Of a DNA stretch of 14,871 nucleotides, positions 6,363 through 14,871 are shown piece by piece. Made by a program: the position numbers and the translations under genes. This DNA is from Pseudomonadota bacterium (GTDB lineage: Bacteria; Pseudomonadota; Alphaproteobacteria; Sphingomonadales; SMXR01), in the NCBI GenBank assembly GCA_022568115.1, contig JADFFP010000005.1, forward strand, positions 1 through 14,871. Reading direction: 5' to 3'. Under the pieces are notes generated by a model that was not told the DNA's origin, ran no database searches, and saw only the letters and a list, made by a program, of their open reading frames with translations. Every line of letters starts with the position of its first letter. The first letter of the stretch is position 1.

Positions 6363-7744
6363 ATCCGGTCCACCAGTTGCTTGACGGTCGGGATAAACCC
6401 GTTTGAATAAAACGGATCCTTGGCGAAATTGAAGCAGTTGTGCCCAGCGAACATCAGATTGTGCTCAAGGTCGCCGTCGTGGGCGATGTCCTGAAGGGTC
6501 TTCTGGATGCAAAAACTTCTCGGGTCGGCCTTGCGGCCGGTGGAGGTCTTTTCATTGTCGGCCCAGTTGGAAAACCGGCATTGCGAAAGACAGCCCATGC
6601 ATTCGATCTGGTGCTGCCTGATCTGCGCCTGTTTTTCCGGGGTGACAAAAATCAGGGTCTGGTCCGGGGTGCGCATGATTGAGGTAAAGCCCTGGTGGCT
6701 CCATTTGTCGGCGCGGATTAAATCTCCCTGGGTGACATAGACGATATTGCCCTTGCGGTTGATATCCAAGGGCCGGCTGTGATCGCCCACCATGTCGGGA
6801 GTATAGGCGATCTGGCGGTCGGAGCGGGCCTGAAGCTCCAGCAGAAATTCGTTGTGGACAGCCGAGGAATAGAACCCGGTCGGGCTGAAGCGGTGCAAAA
6901 TCACGTCGCCTTCCTTGAGCGTCAGCAGTTTTTGTTTCCATTCGTCCGAGATCCGGCTTTCCTTGGTTAGAAGCGGACGGGTGCCAAACTGAAAAGCAAT
7001 CGGGCCCAGTTCCTTATTGTCAACCCAGTCGGCCCAGTCGCGCAGGTACCAGACCCCGCCGGCCATGATGATCGGAACTTCATCAACGCCCATTTCGCGC
7101 ATTTCTTTCCTAAGTAAGGCAACCCGTGGGTAGGGGTCTTGCGGTTTATCCGGGTCTTCAACGTTGGAAAGGCCGTTATGGCCGCCGGCCAGCCATGGAT
7201 CCTCATAGACAACCGCGCCGAGAAAATTGGCAAATTTCCGGTAGGCCCGCTTCCACAGGGCCTTGAAGGCGCGCGATGAGGAAATGATCGGGTAGTAATA
7301 AACGCCGTAAGAGGCGGAAATTTCCGCCAGCTTATACGGCATGCCGGCGCCGCAGGTAACCCCATCGACCAGGTGTTTGGTTTTTTCCAGAACCCCCTTC
7401 AGGATTCTTTGGGCGCCGCCCATTTCCCACAGAATGTTGATATTGAGGCTGCCCAGGCTGTGGCGCAGGTCGTGGGCCTTTTGGACCTGGGCGATGGCGC
7501 CTTTGATAGAAAAGTCGACCAGCTCTTCATGGCGGTCCCGGCGGGTCCGGCCATGATAGATTTGCGGGATGATGTTGCCGGCCGTATCGAAGAAATCGGC
7601 ATTGACCGCGGACACTGTTCCAACCCCGCCGGCGCAAGCCCACGCGCCTGAAGAAGCGCCGCTGGTAATGGAAATGCCCTTGCCCCCTTCGATCAGGGGC
7701 AGGACTTCCTTGCCGGAAAGTTTTATCGCGTTCAGTGCCTTCAT
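6347..7744 (-). CDS. Nitronate monooxygenase-like FMN protein with a C-terminal cysteine motif
   Basis: The 465-residue protein resembles the nitronate monooxygenase / 2-nitropropane dioxygenase family of FMN TIM-barrel enzymes (COG2070). Supporting motifs are GGVGTVS at 39-45, LAGGHNG at 185-191 with His189 at the place of the family's catalytic base, IIMAGGVW at 225-232 for the flavin phosphate, and FQFGTRPL at 251-258. It is longer than classical members (about 330-370 residues). The extra C-terminal part carries C-x2-C-x3-C at 382, 385 and 389, then Cys412 and Cys437. That spacing recalls the 4Fe-4S site of the dienoyl-CoA reductase/Old Yellow Enzyme branch, but the fourth ligand is 22 residues on. 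The true substrate is unknown. A Shine-Dalgarno (AGGGG) precedes the ATG. The gene lies 31 bases after pnp, so it probably shares that transcript. It is intact. Confidence 0.82.
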   Translation of the reverse strand: MKALNAIKLSGKEVLPLIEGGKGISITSGASSGAWACAGGVGTVSAVNADFFDTAGNIIPQIYHGRTRRDRHEELVDFSIKGAIAQVQKAHDLRHSLGSLNINILWEMGGAQRILKGVLEKTKHLVDGVTCGAGMPYKLAEISASYGVYYYPIISSSRAFKALWKRAYRKFANFLGAVVYEDPWLAGGHNGLSNVEDPDKPQDPYPRVALLRKEMREMGVDEVPIIMAGGVWYLRDWADWVDNKELGPIAFQFGTRPLLTKESRISDEWKQKLLTLKEGDVILHRFSPTGFYSSAVHNEFLLELQARSDRQIAYTPDMVGDHSRPLDINRKGNIVYVTQGDLIRADKWSHQGFTSIMRTPDQTLIFVTPEKQAQIRQHQIECMGCLSQCRFSNWADNEKTSTGRKADPRSFCIQKTLQDIAHDGDLEHNLMFAGHNCFNFAKDPFYSNGFIPTVKQLVDRILTGD

Positions 7745-7775
7745 ACGGCTATCACCCCTTATCCGCCTGTCTCTT

Positions 7776-9905
7776 TTAAGAGCGCGGACCTTTTCTCTGC
7801 GGCCTCGGCCGGGGACCGAGCGGCCGGTCTTCTTCGACGCGCATGGTCAGGCGTACTTTGCCGCGGTCATCGACCTCGAGAACCCTCACCTTAACCTTAT
7901 CACCTTCTTTTACCACATCGGTGACCTTTTCGACACGCTCTGATGACATTTCACTGATATGAACCAAGCCGTCCTTGCTGCCGAAGAAGTTCACGAACGC
8001 GCCGAAGTCGGCGATTTTAACGACTTTGCCGTCATAGACCTCGCCAACTTCCGGTTCGGCGACGATGCTCATGATCCATTTCTTGGCGGCTTCGATCGCC
8101 TCCAGATCGGAGCTGGCGATCTTGATTACCCCGTCGTCATCGATGTTGACCTTGGCGCCGGTGGTCTCAACAATCTCGCGGATGATCTTGCCGCCGGTGC
8201 CAATCACCTCGCGGATTTTATCGCGCGCGATCTGGATGGTCTCGATCCGGGGGGCATGGACGCTCATCTCAGCACGGGCTGTTTTCAGGGCCTTGTTCAT
8301 CTCGCCCAGGATATGGGTGCGGCCATCCCTGGCCTGTGATAAGGCCTTTTCCATAATCTCTTCGGTGATGCCGGCGACCTTGATATCCATCTGCAACGAG
8401 GTAATGCCCTTTTCGGTGCCCGCCACTTTGAAGTCCATATCGCCGAGGTGATCCTCATCGCCCAGGATATCCGAGAGGATGGCGTACTTGCTGCCTTCCA
8501 TGATCAGCCCCATGGCGATGCCGGAAACCGGCCGTTTTATGGGAACCCCGGCATCCATCAGCGCCAGTGAGGCGCCACATACCGTGGCCATCGAGGACGA
8601 CCCGTTGGATTCGGTAATTTCCGAGACCACCCGGATGGTGTAGGGGAAATCTTCGCTGTCGGGTAAAACCGCCCTTAAGGCCCGCCAGGCCAGTTTGCCG
8701 TGGCCAATTTCGCGTCTCCCGGTAAAGCCGATACGGCCGGTTTCGCCGACCGAGTAGGGCGGAAAGTTGTAATGCAGCATGAAATTTTCGCGGTAGGTTC
8801 CCTCCAGCGCATCAACGAACTGTTCGTCCTCGGCGGTGCCCAGAGTGGCCACCACCAGCGCCTGGGTTTCGCCGCGGGTAAACAGAGCGGTGCCGTGGGC
8901 GCGGCCAAGAATACCGACTTCAGAGACAATTTGGCGCACCTGGTCGAGTTTGCGCCCGTCGATCCGTTTGGAGGTTTTCAGGATATTGCCGCGGACGATG
9001 TCCTTGGCTATTTTTTTCAAAATGCTGGAAACGTCCTTGTCGTCAACGCTCTCATCCCCGGCGAAGGTTTCCTTGACCTTGGCGCGGATTTCAGAAAGCG
9101 CGGCGGTGCGGGTTTGCTTGACGGTCTCCTTATAAGCCGCGCGCATATCCTTGTCCGCCAGCTTAGCGATCTTTTTCTCCAAATCGCTCAAGTTTTTTTC
9201 CGCCGGAAGTTCCCACGGGTCCCTGGCGCATTCTTCGGCCAGGCTGATGATCATGTCGATCACCGGCTGCATTTCCACATGGCCGTACATGACAGCCCCC
9301 AGCATGACCTCCTCGGACAGCTCTTTTGCCTGGGATTCGACCATGAGAACCGCCTCGGAGGTTCCGGCGACCACCAGGTTGAGGTCGCCCTCGGTCAGTT
9401 CCGCCGGGGTTGGGTTGAGGGTGTACTCACCATCCTTATAGCCGACCCGGGCGCCGCCGATCGGCCCAAAAAAGGGCATCCCGGAAAGCGTCAGCGCGGC
9501 GCTGGCGCCGATCATCGCGACAATATCCGGATCGTTTTCCAGATCGTGGGACAAGACCGTGCAGACAACCTGGGTTTCATTTCTGAAGTTGTCCGGAAAC
9601 AGGGGCCGGACCGGCCGGTCGATCAACCGGCTGGTCAGGGTTTCCTTTTCGGTCGGCCGCCCCTCGCGTTTAAAATAACCGCCCGGGATTTTCCCGGCGG
9701 CGTAGGTTTTTTCCATGTAGTTGACCGTCAGCGGGAAAAAATCCAGATCCGGCTTCGGGTTTTTGTCGGCCACCACAGTGGCCAGCACAATAGTTTCACC
9801 GTATGTTACGACCACGGCGCCGCCGGCTTGGCGGGCAATCTGGCCGGTCTCAATACTGAGCGGTCTGCCACCCCAGGTGATTTCTTTTTTGTATATATCA
9901 AACAT
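7776..9905 (-). CDS. pnp: Polyribonucleotide nucleotidyltransferase (PNPase)
   Basis: The 709-residue trimeric 3'-5' phosphorolytic exoribonuclease degrades mRNA, processes RNA 3' ends and can add tails; it usually associates with RNase E. Domains in order: first RNase PH-like domain about 1-140; linking helical domain about 145-310; second RNase PH-like domain about 320-550, with the phosphate-binding GSSS at 435-438 and the acidic metal site [13 protein letters not shown] at 480-492; KH domain about 555-615 with the GTGG loop at 569-572; S1 domain about 620-690; then a short basic, proline-rich tail. The length is typical. The N-terminus MFDIYKKEI matches alphaproteobacterial PNPases. It follows rpsO after a 71-base gap that contains a hairpin, where family members are commonly autoregulated. 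Confidence 0.98.
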   Translation of the reverse strand: MFDIYKKEITWGGRPLSIETGQIARQAGGAVVVTYGETIVLATVVADKNPKPDLDFFPLTVNYMEKTYAAGKIPGGYFKREGRPTEKETLTSRLIDRPVRPLFPDNFRNETQVVCTVLSHDLENDPDIVAMIGASAALTLSGMPFFGPIGGARVGYKDGEYTLNPTPAELTEGDLNLVVAGTSEAVLMVESQAKELSEEVMLGAVMYGHVEMQPVIDMIISLAEECARDPWELPAEKNLSDLEKKIAKLADKDMRAAYKETVKQTRTAALSEIRAKVKETFAGDESVDDKDVSSILKKIAKDIVRGNILKTSKRIDGRKLDQVRQIVSEVGILGRAHGTALFTRGETQALVVATLGTAEDEQFVDALEGTYRENFMLHYNFPPYSVGETGRIGFTGRREIGHGKLAWRALRAVLPDSEDFPYTIRVVSEITESNGSSSMATVCGASLALMDAGVPIKRPVSGIAMGLIMEGSKYAILSDILGDEDHLGDMDFKVAGTEKGITSLQMDIKVAGITEEIMEKALSQARDGRTHILGEMNKALKTARAEMSVHAPRIETIQIARDKIREVIGTGGKIIREIVETTGAKVNIDDDGVIKIASSDLEAIEAAKKWIMSIVAEPEVGEVYDGKVVKIADFGAFVNFFGSKDGLVHISEMSSERVEKVTDVVKEGDKVKVRVLEVDDRGKVRLTMRVEEDRPLGPRPRPQRKGPRS

Positions 9906-9953
9906 CTTTCAAATCTTTCATGACAGCTGACTTTTACCAAACACGCCTGGCGC

Positions 9954-9972
9954 TTCCGGGCCCATCCCGGAA
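9954..9972 (-). promoter_or_regulatory. Hairpin between rpsO and pnp
   Basis: On the minus strand a perfect seven-base-pair stem, TTCCGGG-atggg-CCCGGAA, begins five bases after the rpsO stop and ends about 48 bases before the pnp start. No T-run follows, so it is unlikely to be an efficient intrinsic terminator. In E. coli the rpsO-pnp intergenic region carries hairpins for termination and for RNase III cleavage with PNPase autoregulation; a similar processing or 3'-protection role is an inference here. Confidence 0.6.
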
Positions 9973-9976
9973 AACC

Positions 9977-10246
9977 TTATTTTCTCAGGCCAAGCCGTTT
10001 GATCAGCTGTGTGTATCTTTGTTCATCGGTTTTTTTCAGGTAGGCGAGCAGACGCCGGCGCCGGTTGATCATTTTCATCAAACCATAGCGCGAATGATTG
10101 TCCTTGGCATGTTCTTTGAAATGCCCTGTCAGGTTGACAATGCGTTCGGTCAGAATGGCGACCTGTATTTCAGGTGAGCCGGTATCATTCTTTTTTACAG
10201 CGTAATCTTTTACAATTTCCTGTTTTCTCTCAGGTGTAATCGACAT
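9977..10246 (-). CDS. rpsO: 30S ribosomal protein S15
   Basis: The 89-residue primary rRNA-binding protein of the 30S platform binds 16S rRNA at the helix 20/21/22 junction and contributes to an inter-subunit bridge. Family features are the N-terminal helix and TGSPEIQ at 22-28, [15 protein letters not shown] at 42-56 with the conserved HxxDxxSR-type rRNA contacts, and the basic [14 protein letters not shown] segment at 59-72. The length is exactly that of the family. A strong Shine-Dalgarno, GGAG at 10253-10256 on the minus strand, lies six bases from the ATG within the 12-base gap after truB. Confidence 0.99.
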   Translation of the reverse strand: MSITPERKQEIVKDYAVKKNDTGSPEIQVAILTERIVNLTGHFKEHAKDNHSRYGLMKMINRRRRLLAYLKKTDEQRYTQLIKRLGLRK

Positions 10247-10258
10247 CGTGTTCTCCGT

Positions 10259-11167
10259 TTAGTTCGGGGTTGAGTTCAGGTTAAAAACACGAAGCGGTCT
10301 GGTCTCGCCTTCGGTGACGCTTGCCAGGGCGATCAATGCCTTATCAAGGGTCAGGCGGACAGTGCCGCTTCGCTTGGTTGGAAGCCTCAAAGTCTGGCCG
10401 TTTTTAATGCGCCGGGCTTCGTCTTCGGTAATGGCCAGGGCCGGGATGTCGTCCAGCGCGGTCATTACCGGAATCAGGGCTTCCAAAGCGCGCGCACTAT
10501 GGCTCAAATCATTCAGTTTTGCCAGAGAAATTACGCATGCTTCCGAAAAGGGGCCGACCCGGGTGCGCCGGATGGCCGTAATATGGCCAAAACACTGGAG
10601 TTTTTGGCCCAAATCGCGCGCCAGGGACCTGATATAGGTGCCTTTTCCGCAAATGACGTGGAAATTGCTGTGATTTTCATCCCCCCCGCCCCTGATCAGG
10701 TCAAACACATCAATTGTCACCATCCTCGGTTTCAGCTCCACGGTCTGGCCGGAACGGGCCAGGTCATAGGCACGCTTGCCGCCAACCTTGAGGGCCGAGA
10801 ATTGTGGCGGCGTCTGTTCTATTTCCCCGACAAAAGAGGGCAGGGCCGCCTTGATGTCTTGGGCGGAGGGTCTTTTGTCGCTGTTCTTTATCACCTCCCC
10901 TTCGGAATCGTCGGTGGTGCGTTGCTCTCCCCAGCGGATAGTAAAGTCATATTCCTTTTTGGCGTCGACAATGTAGGGAATGGTTTTGGTGGCTTCGCCG
11001 AGGGCAATCGGAAGAATGCCAGTCGCCAATGGGTCCAGGGTTCCGGCGTGCCCGGTCTTCAAGGGGTGCAAAATACGCTTGATGGCGCGCACCACATCGG
11101 TGGAGGTCATTCCGGGGTCCTTGTCGACAATGATCCAGCCGTCGATTTTATTGCCTTTGCGAGACAT
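10259..11167 (-). CDS. truB: tRNA pseudouridine-55 synthase TruB
   Basis: The 302-residue enzyme isomerises U55 in the T-arm loop of most tRNAs to pseudouridine and also helps tRNA folding. The catalytic motif GHAGTLDPLATGIL at 39-52 contains the nucleophile Asp45. Further family blocks are KEYDF at 71-75, with the active-site tyrosine, the segment TPPQFSALKVGGKRAYDLAR at 119-138, and GTYIRSLARDLG at 176-187. A C-terminal PUA-like region (about 245-302) completes a normal length. The ATG overlaps the rbfA stop as TGATG, so the two are probably translationally coupled. Confidence 0.98.
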   Translation of the reverse strand: MSRKGNKIDGWIIVDKDPGMTSTDVVRAIKRILHPLKTGHAGTLDPLATGILPIALGEATKTIPYIVDAKKEYDFTIRWGEQRTTDDSEGEVIKNSDKRPSAQDIKAALPSFVGEIEQTPPQFSALKVGGKRAYDLARSGQTVELKPRMVTIDVFDLIRGGGDENHSNFHVICGKGTYIRSLARDLGQKLQCFGHITAIRRTRVGPFSEACVISLAKLNDLSHSARALEALIPVMTALDDIPALAITEDEARRIKNGQTLRLPTKRSGTVRLTLDKALIALASVTEGETRPLRVFNLNSTPN

Positions 11168-11559
11168 CAGTCTTCCTTTTCCAGGTCTTTCGCCACCTTC
11201 GGGCTTTTCAAAAGCGTACTGATATGGCCCGATTCATCAAAAGTTTCATCGGCGATAAATTTCAGTTTGGGAAGATATTTCAAATGAACCGAGCGCGAGA
11301 GGAAACTGCAGATGTAGGGGGCGGCCTGGTTAAGGGCCTTGAGGACCGGGTCCCGGTTTTCACCGCCCAGCGGCAGGACGAACACGGTGGCGTTCCTGAG
11401 GTCGGGACTGGTCCTGACCTCGGTCACGGTAATCGAGACGTCCTTGAGGTCCGGGCCGCCAAAGTCTTCGCGCCTGAGGATCTCCGAGAGGGCATGGCGG
11501 ATGTTTTCGTTGACCCGCAGCAACCGTATGCTCGGTTCGCCTTTGATTTTTTTTCGCAT
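11167..11559 (-). CDS. rbfA: 30S ribosome-binding factor RbfA
   Basis: The 130-residue KH-like protein binds the immature 30S subunit near the 5' end of 16S rRNA and is needed for late maturation and cold adaptation. Recognisable family segments are RVNENIRHALSEIL at 15-28, VTEVRTSPDLRNATVFVLPL at 45-64 and FIADETFDESGHI at 101-113. The frame is open as far as 11697, but that extension overlaps the infB coding end and does not resemble the family; the ATG at 11559 gives the standard N-terminus and sits 16 bases after the infB stop, behind CTGGAA. A run of eight A falls in codons 2-4. Confidence 0.96.
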   Translation of the reverse strand: MRKKIKGEPSIRLLRVNENIRHALSEILRREDFGGPDLKDVSITVTEVRTSPDLRNATVFVLPLGGENRDPVLKALNQAAPYICSFLSRSVHLKYLPKLKFIADETFDESGHISTLLKSPKVAKDLEKED

Positions 11560-11575
11560 GGTACGTTCCAGGGGA

Positions 11576-14116
11576 TTAAAGAGTTTTCTTTTGCTCTTTG
11601 GTCTCGAAAAGTTCGATGATATCACCGGCCCTGAAGTCGATGTAATTTTCCAGGCTGAGACCGCACTCAGTGCCCGCCTTGACCTCTTTAACCTCATCCT
11701 TGAAGCGCCTTAAGGAATCGATCTTGCCGGTGAAAATTACCGTATCGTCACGCAGCAGCCGGGCCTTGGCGTCGGCCTTTGCGACCCCTTCAAGGACCAC
11801 GCAGCCCGCGGCCTTGCCCTTCTTGCCAGCGGAAAAGACGTCCTTGATCTCCACCAGGCTGATAACATTTTCAATGATCGCGGGCGGAAGCTTGCCTTCC
11901 ATGGCGGTTTTCACGTCGTCCACGACATCATAGATGACCGAATAATACTTGATCGGCACCCCCTCTTTTTCCGCCGTATCGCGCGCCTGTTTGTTGGCGC
12001 GGACATTAAAGCCGATGATAAAGCCGTCCGAGGCGCTGGCCAGCGTTACATCTGATTCGGTGATGCCGCCGACCCCGGCATGGACGATATTAGCCTGGAT
12101 TTCCTCATTGCCGATTTTCTGCAGCGCCAGCGAGATGGCCTCGGCCGAGCCCTGGACATCGGCCTTGATAACGATCGGGAAACTTTCCGCCTGGTCTTCT
12201 TTCATGGCCGAAAACATGTCCTCCAGGGATACCACGCTGCGGGCGACGCGCTTGTTTTTCATTTGCTCTTGGCGGTATTCGGAAACCTCACGGGCGCGGG
12301 CTTCGTTCTTGACCACGGAAAACACATCCCCTGCCGAAGGCGCGCCGTTCAGACCAAAAATTTCCACCGCCATCGAGGGTCCGGCCTCTTTTAGCTTGGC
12401 GCCCTTGTCATCCAGCAACGCCCGGACTTTGCCCCATTCGGCGCCAGCAACAACGATATCCCCGGTCTTTAAAGTCCCGCGCTGGATCAAAAGGGTTGCG
12501 ATCGGTCCGCGGCCCTTATCCAGCCTGGCTTCAATTACAGCGCCTTCGGCGTTGCGATCCGGGTTGGCTTTCAAATCCAGTAATTCGGCCTGGAGCAGAA
12601 TGGCTTCTTCGAGCTTGTCGAGGCCTTCTTTTTTCTTGGCGGAAACCTCGACATCCAGAGTGTCGCCGGACATTTTTTCGACCACCACTTCGTGTTGCAG
12701 CAGCTCATTGCGGACCTTGTCCGGGTTGGCGCCGGGAACATCCATTTTATTAATGGCGACGATCAGCGGAACTTTCGCCGCCTTGGCATGGTTGATCGCC
12801 TCAACCGTCTGCGGCATGACACCATCGTCGGCGGCCACCACCAGCACCACGATATCGGTGACCTCGGCCCCCCGTGAGCGCATTTCGGTAAAGGCCTCAT
12901 GGCCCGGGGTATCCAGGAAGGTGATTTTCTGGCCGGATTTCAGGATCACCTGGTAGGCGCCGATGTGCTGGGTGATGCCGCCGGCCTCGCCGGAAACCAC
13001 ATCGGTTTTGCGGAGGACATCCAGAAGCGATGTTTTGCCATGGTCGACGTGACCCATGATGGTCACCACCGGGGCTCTCGGCTTGAGGGATTTGGGATCG
13101 TCCTTTTCCCCTTCCAGGCCGATCTCCACATCGGCCTCTGAAACCCGCTTGATGGTGTGGCCAAATTCGCTGACCACCAGTTCGGCGGTGTCCTGGTCCA
13201 GGGTCTCGTTAATTGCCGCTGTGACCCCCATGTTCATCAATACCCGGATTACCGCGACCGCTTTTTCCGCCATGCGGTTGGCCAGTTCCTGTACCGTTAT
13301 ATTTTCCGGCACCACCACTTCGCGGGATTTCTTGGCGCTGGTATCCTGGCCCATTGCCGCCCGTTTGTGTTTTTCCTTGGCGCGTTTCAGGGCCGCCAGG
13401 GAACGGGGCCTGAGCTCATCACCGCCGTCGAGCGCATTGGCTACCGTCAGCTTGCCGCTGCGCCGTCTTTCCCCGCCAATTTTTTTCAATCTGGCGTGGC
13501 GTTTTTTCTCAGTTTCTTTTTTATGCGCGCGGATTTCCTCGTCCCGGATTTTATGGGTATCCGGCTTGGGAGGGGCTGCGGCCTTCGCCCTTTGAGCCTC
13601 ATCCAGGGTCTTTTGGGCCTCGGCTTCGGCGGCCGCTTTTTGCTCAGCTTCCTTTTCCGCCTTGAACTTGGCGTCTTCTTCCACCTTGAGACGCGCTTGT
13701 TCTTCCTCGCCGCCCTGGGCTTTTTGTTCCTCCTGTTCGCGGTCGTGGTCTTCAGCCGCTTTTTCGCGCTGGCGTTTTTCCTCGGCCGCCCGCATGCGGT
13801 CTTCCTCGGCCTGGCGGATGGCGTCTTTGAGGGCCTCGACCCGGGCATCCCGTTCCTTGGAGGTCAGTTTTTCATCGCCCTCGGGGGAGCGCTCTTCCGC
13901 GGGTTTTTTAGGCTTGAGGGAGAAGGTTTCCTCGACCACCGCTGGGCCAGCGGGAGCTTCAGAACCCCTTTTCAGGATCCTGCGGCGCTTTCTTTCCACC
14001 ACCACCGGCTTGGTCCGCCGGGGGGGAAGACCTGGGCGCGGTTTACCGGGCTCAGTAAGTTTACCACCGACCGGGCCGGGTTTGTCCGACAATGTCAATT
14101 TTCGATCGTCACTCAT
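11576..14116 (-). CDS. infB: Translation initiation factor IF-2
   Basis: The 846-residue GTPase delivers initiator fMet-tRNA to the 30S subunit and promotes subunit joining. An alphaproteobacterial-type N-terminus rich in basic residues ([14 protein letters not shown] at 38-51) is followed by a highly charged Glu/Lys/Ala coiled-coil-like stretch at about 85-215. The IF2_N module is at about 266-316. The G domain begins near 347, with G1 GHVDHGKT at 355-362, G2 GGITQHIG at 379-386, G3 DTPGHE at 402-407, G4 NKMD at 456-459 and G5 SAKK at 492-495. Domains II to C2 follow to the end. The length is typical of the class. It lies 98 bases after nusA; no ylxR-like gene intervenes, and a promoter-like pair sits in that gap. 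Confidence 0.98.
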   Translation of the reverse strand: MSDDRKLTLSDKPGPVGGKLTEPGKPRPGLPPRRTKPVVVERKRRRILKRGSEAPAGPAVVEETFSLKPKKPAEERSPEGDEKLTSKERDARVEALKDAIRQAEEDRMRAAEEKRQREKAAEDHDREQEEQKAQGGEEEQARLKVEEDAKFKAEKEAEQKAAAEAEAQKTLDEAQRAKAAAPPKPDTHKIRDEEIRAHKKETEKKRHARLKKIGGERRRSGKLTVANALDGGDELRPRSLAALKRAKEKHKRAAMGQDTSAKKSREVVVPENITVQELANRMAEKAVAVIRVLMNMGVTAAINETLDQDTAELVVSEFGHTIKRVSEADVEIGLEGEKDDPKSLKPRAPVVTIMGHVDHGKTSLLDVLRKTDVVSGEAGGITQHIGAYQVILKSGQKITFLDTPGHEAFTEMRSRGAEVTDIVVLVVAADDGVMPQTVEAINHAKAAKVPLIVAINKMDVPGANPDKVRNELLQHEVVVEKMSGDTLDVEVSAKKKEGLDKLEEAILLQAELLDLKANPDRNAEGAVIEARLDKGRGPIATLLIQRGTLKTGDIVVAGAEWGKVRALLDDKGAKLKEAGPSMAVEIFGLNGAPSAGDVFSVVKNEARAREVSEYRQEQMKNKRVARSVVSLEDMFSAMKEDQAESFPIVIKADVQGSAEAISLALQKIGNEEIQANIVHAGVGGITESDVTLASASDGFIIGFNVRANKQARDTAEKEGVPIKYYSVIYDVVDDVKTAMEGKLPPAIIENVISLVEIKDVFSAGKKGKAAGCVVLEGVAKADAKARLLRDDTVIFTGKIDSLRRFKDEVKEVKAGTECGLSLENYIDFRAGDIIELFETKEQKKTL

Positions 14117-14143
14117 TTATCCAGGTCCTGTTTATCGCAAGCT

Positions 14144-14171
14144 CTTATAATCTGGGCTTTTTACCGTGCAA
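14144..14171 (-). promoter_or_regulatory. Weak sigma-70-like promoter upstream of infB
   Basis: In the 98-base gap between nusA and infB the minus strand reads TTGCAC (14171-14166), a 16-base spacer, then TATAAG (14149-14144), about 28 bases before the infB start. The -10 matches the consensus at five of six positions and the -35 at three. It could drive infB and the genes beyond independently of nusA, but one weak match may be chance. Confidence 0.3.
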
Positions 14172-14214
14172 ACCGTTTAGCTCAGGTTCGACCCTTTAAC
14201 AAGGCTGCTCGGTT

Positions 14215-14871
14215 TTATGCCTTGTCGGCGTCCGCCTCTTTTTCCTCAGCCGGAGCCTCCTCTTCGGATGCTTCTTCCGCCGCTTCTTCTGCCGCTTTCT
14301 GCTCCTTGGCGCTGGCCACAGCGGCTAGATCCTCTTCGGTGATCCACCCGGCCTTGAGGCGGGCGTCCAAAACCATGTCACTGGCCTCGGCCTCGGTCAG
14401 GTCGGTGTCCTTAAAGGGAGCATCGGCGCCGAAGATCAACTCGTCAGCGGCAAATCCCGCAAAGTCCTCAAGGGTTTTGGTGCCTGCCTCACCCAGGGTG
14501 ACCAGCATTTCAGGGGTCAGGCCCTCTACCGCCGCCAGGTCGTCGGCAACGCCGAGTTTTTTGCGTTTCTTGTCCGCCTCTTTTTTCCGGTTCTCGAGGG
14601 CATCAACAGCACGCTGCTGCAACTCGGCCACCAGCCCTTCATCAAATCCTTCAATGGCGACCAGCTCTTCGGCCTCGACAAACGCCACTTCCTCCAGTTC
14701 GGAAAATCCTTCCACCACCAGAAGCTGGGCCAGAGTTTCATCCACATCCAGGGTTTTGGCGAACATTTTGCTGCGGGTCTTGAACTCTTCCTGGCGCCGT
14801 TCAGATTCTTCCGCTTCGGTCAGGATGTCGATCACCCAGCCGGTCAGTTTCGAAGCCAGTCTGACGTTCTG
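14215..14871 (-). CDS. nusA: Transcription termination/antitermination protein NusA (3' part; 5' end outside the window)
   Basis: The visible 218 residues are the C-terminal part of NusA, the RNA polymerase-binding factor that modulates pausing, termination and rRNA antitermination. The frame is open to the window edge and starts within QNVRLASKLTGW, the end of the second KH domain, followed by IDILTEAEESERRQ. Two helix-hairpin-helix-type C-terminal repeats follow, at about 33-90 (VDETLAQLLVVEGF...) and 105-145 (ADDLAAVEGLTPEML...). The protein ends in a very acidic Glu/Ala tail. The GTG at 14835 is internal, not a start. Its place ahead of infB-rbfA-truB-rpsO-pnp is the conserved nusA operon order. 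Confidence 0.95.
   Translation of the reverse strand, partial: QNVRLASKLTGWVIDILTEAEESERRQEEFKTRSKMFAKTLDVDETLAQLLVVEGFSELEEVAFVEAEELVAIEGFDEGLVAELQQRAVDALENRKKEADKKRKKLGVADDLAAVEGLTPEMLVTLGEAGTKTLEDFAGFAADELIFGADAPFKDTDLTEAEASDMVLDARLKAGWITEEDLAAVASAKEQKAAEEAAEEASEEEAPAEEKEADADKA

Noticed and set aside
8700..9923. A 407-codon plus-strand open frame opposite pnp
   Set aside because: It is fully antisense to an intact pnp, its translation resembles no family I know, and GC-rich codon use commonly leaves such frames open.
11560..11697. 46-codon upstream extension of rbfA
   Set aside because: It overlaps the infB coding end and does not match the RbfA N-terminus; the ATG at 11559 does.
11949..12956. 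A 335-codon plus-strand open frame opposite infB
   Set aside because: Antisense to conserved IF-2 domains; the serine/threonine-rich, low-complexity translation is typical of a shadow frame.
1..14871. CRISPR array, prophage, transposon, toxin-antitoxin or secondary-metabolite cluster
   Set aside because: No spaced repeats, transposase or phage-like proteins, paired small ORFs or biosynthetic modules are visible; nearly all of the window is conserved core genes.

Overview
The window is an ordinary chromosomal stretch of housekeeping genes from an alphaproteobacterium, possibly Rhodospirillales-like. I infer this from two things. The first is gene order: mutM facing ubiE-ubiB-coaBC-dut, and nusA-infB-rbfA-truB-rpsO-pnp. 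The second is alphaproteobacterial protein details: the C-x4-C spacing in the MutM zinc finger, the charged IF2 N-terminus and the NusA C-terminal repeats. By eye it is GC-rich, which explains the many long open frames antisense to real genes. I see no mobile element, prophage, CRISPR array, tRNA or rRNA.

Layout. Positions 1-86 hold the end of the mutM gene's downstream flank and perhaps the first 14 codons of another minus-strand gene. mutM (DNA repair) lies on the minus strand and shares a short divergent intergenic region with a plus-strand run. That run is ubiE and ubiB (ubiquinone synthesis), coaBC (coenzyme A synthesis), dut (dUTP removal), a MoeB/ThiF-type E1-like adenylyltransferase, and a secreted double-SH3 protein. 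ubiE/ubiB, coaBC/dut and dut/moeB are overlapping or nearly so, which points to an operon. coaBC follows a 71-base AT-rich gap and may have its own promoter.

The plus-strand run converges at about 6320-6347 with a minus-strand run that fills the rest of the window. In transcription order this is nusA (3' part only), infB, rbfA, truB, rpsO, pnp and a nitronate-monooxygenase-like flavoprotein. The first six form the well-known transcription/translation/RNA-decay operon: antitermination, initiation factor 2, 30S maturation, tRNA pseudouridylation, ribosomal protein S15 and polynucleotide phosphorylase. The seventh gene sits 31 bases behind pnp with a good ribosome binding site and is probably read from the same transcript.

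I found no undescribed system. The points most worth a second look are: a four-cysteine C-terminal motif in the nitronate-monooxygenase-like protein that could bind an Fe-S cluster; the absence of the usual ylxR-type gene between nusA and infB; a UbiB that appears to lack its usual C-terminal membrane hairpin; homopolymer tracts at the ubiE start and ubiB ribosome binding site; an 11-base tandem repeat that duplicates a stop codon; and a hairpin between rpsO and pnp.
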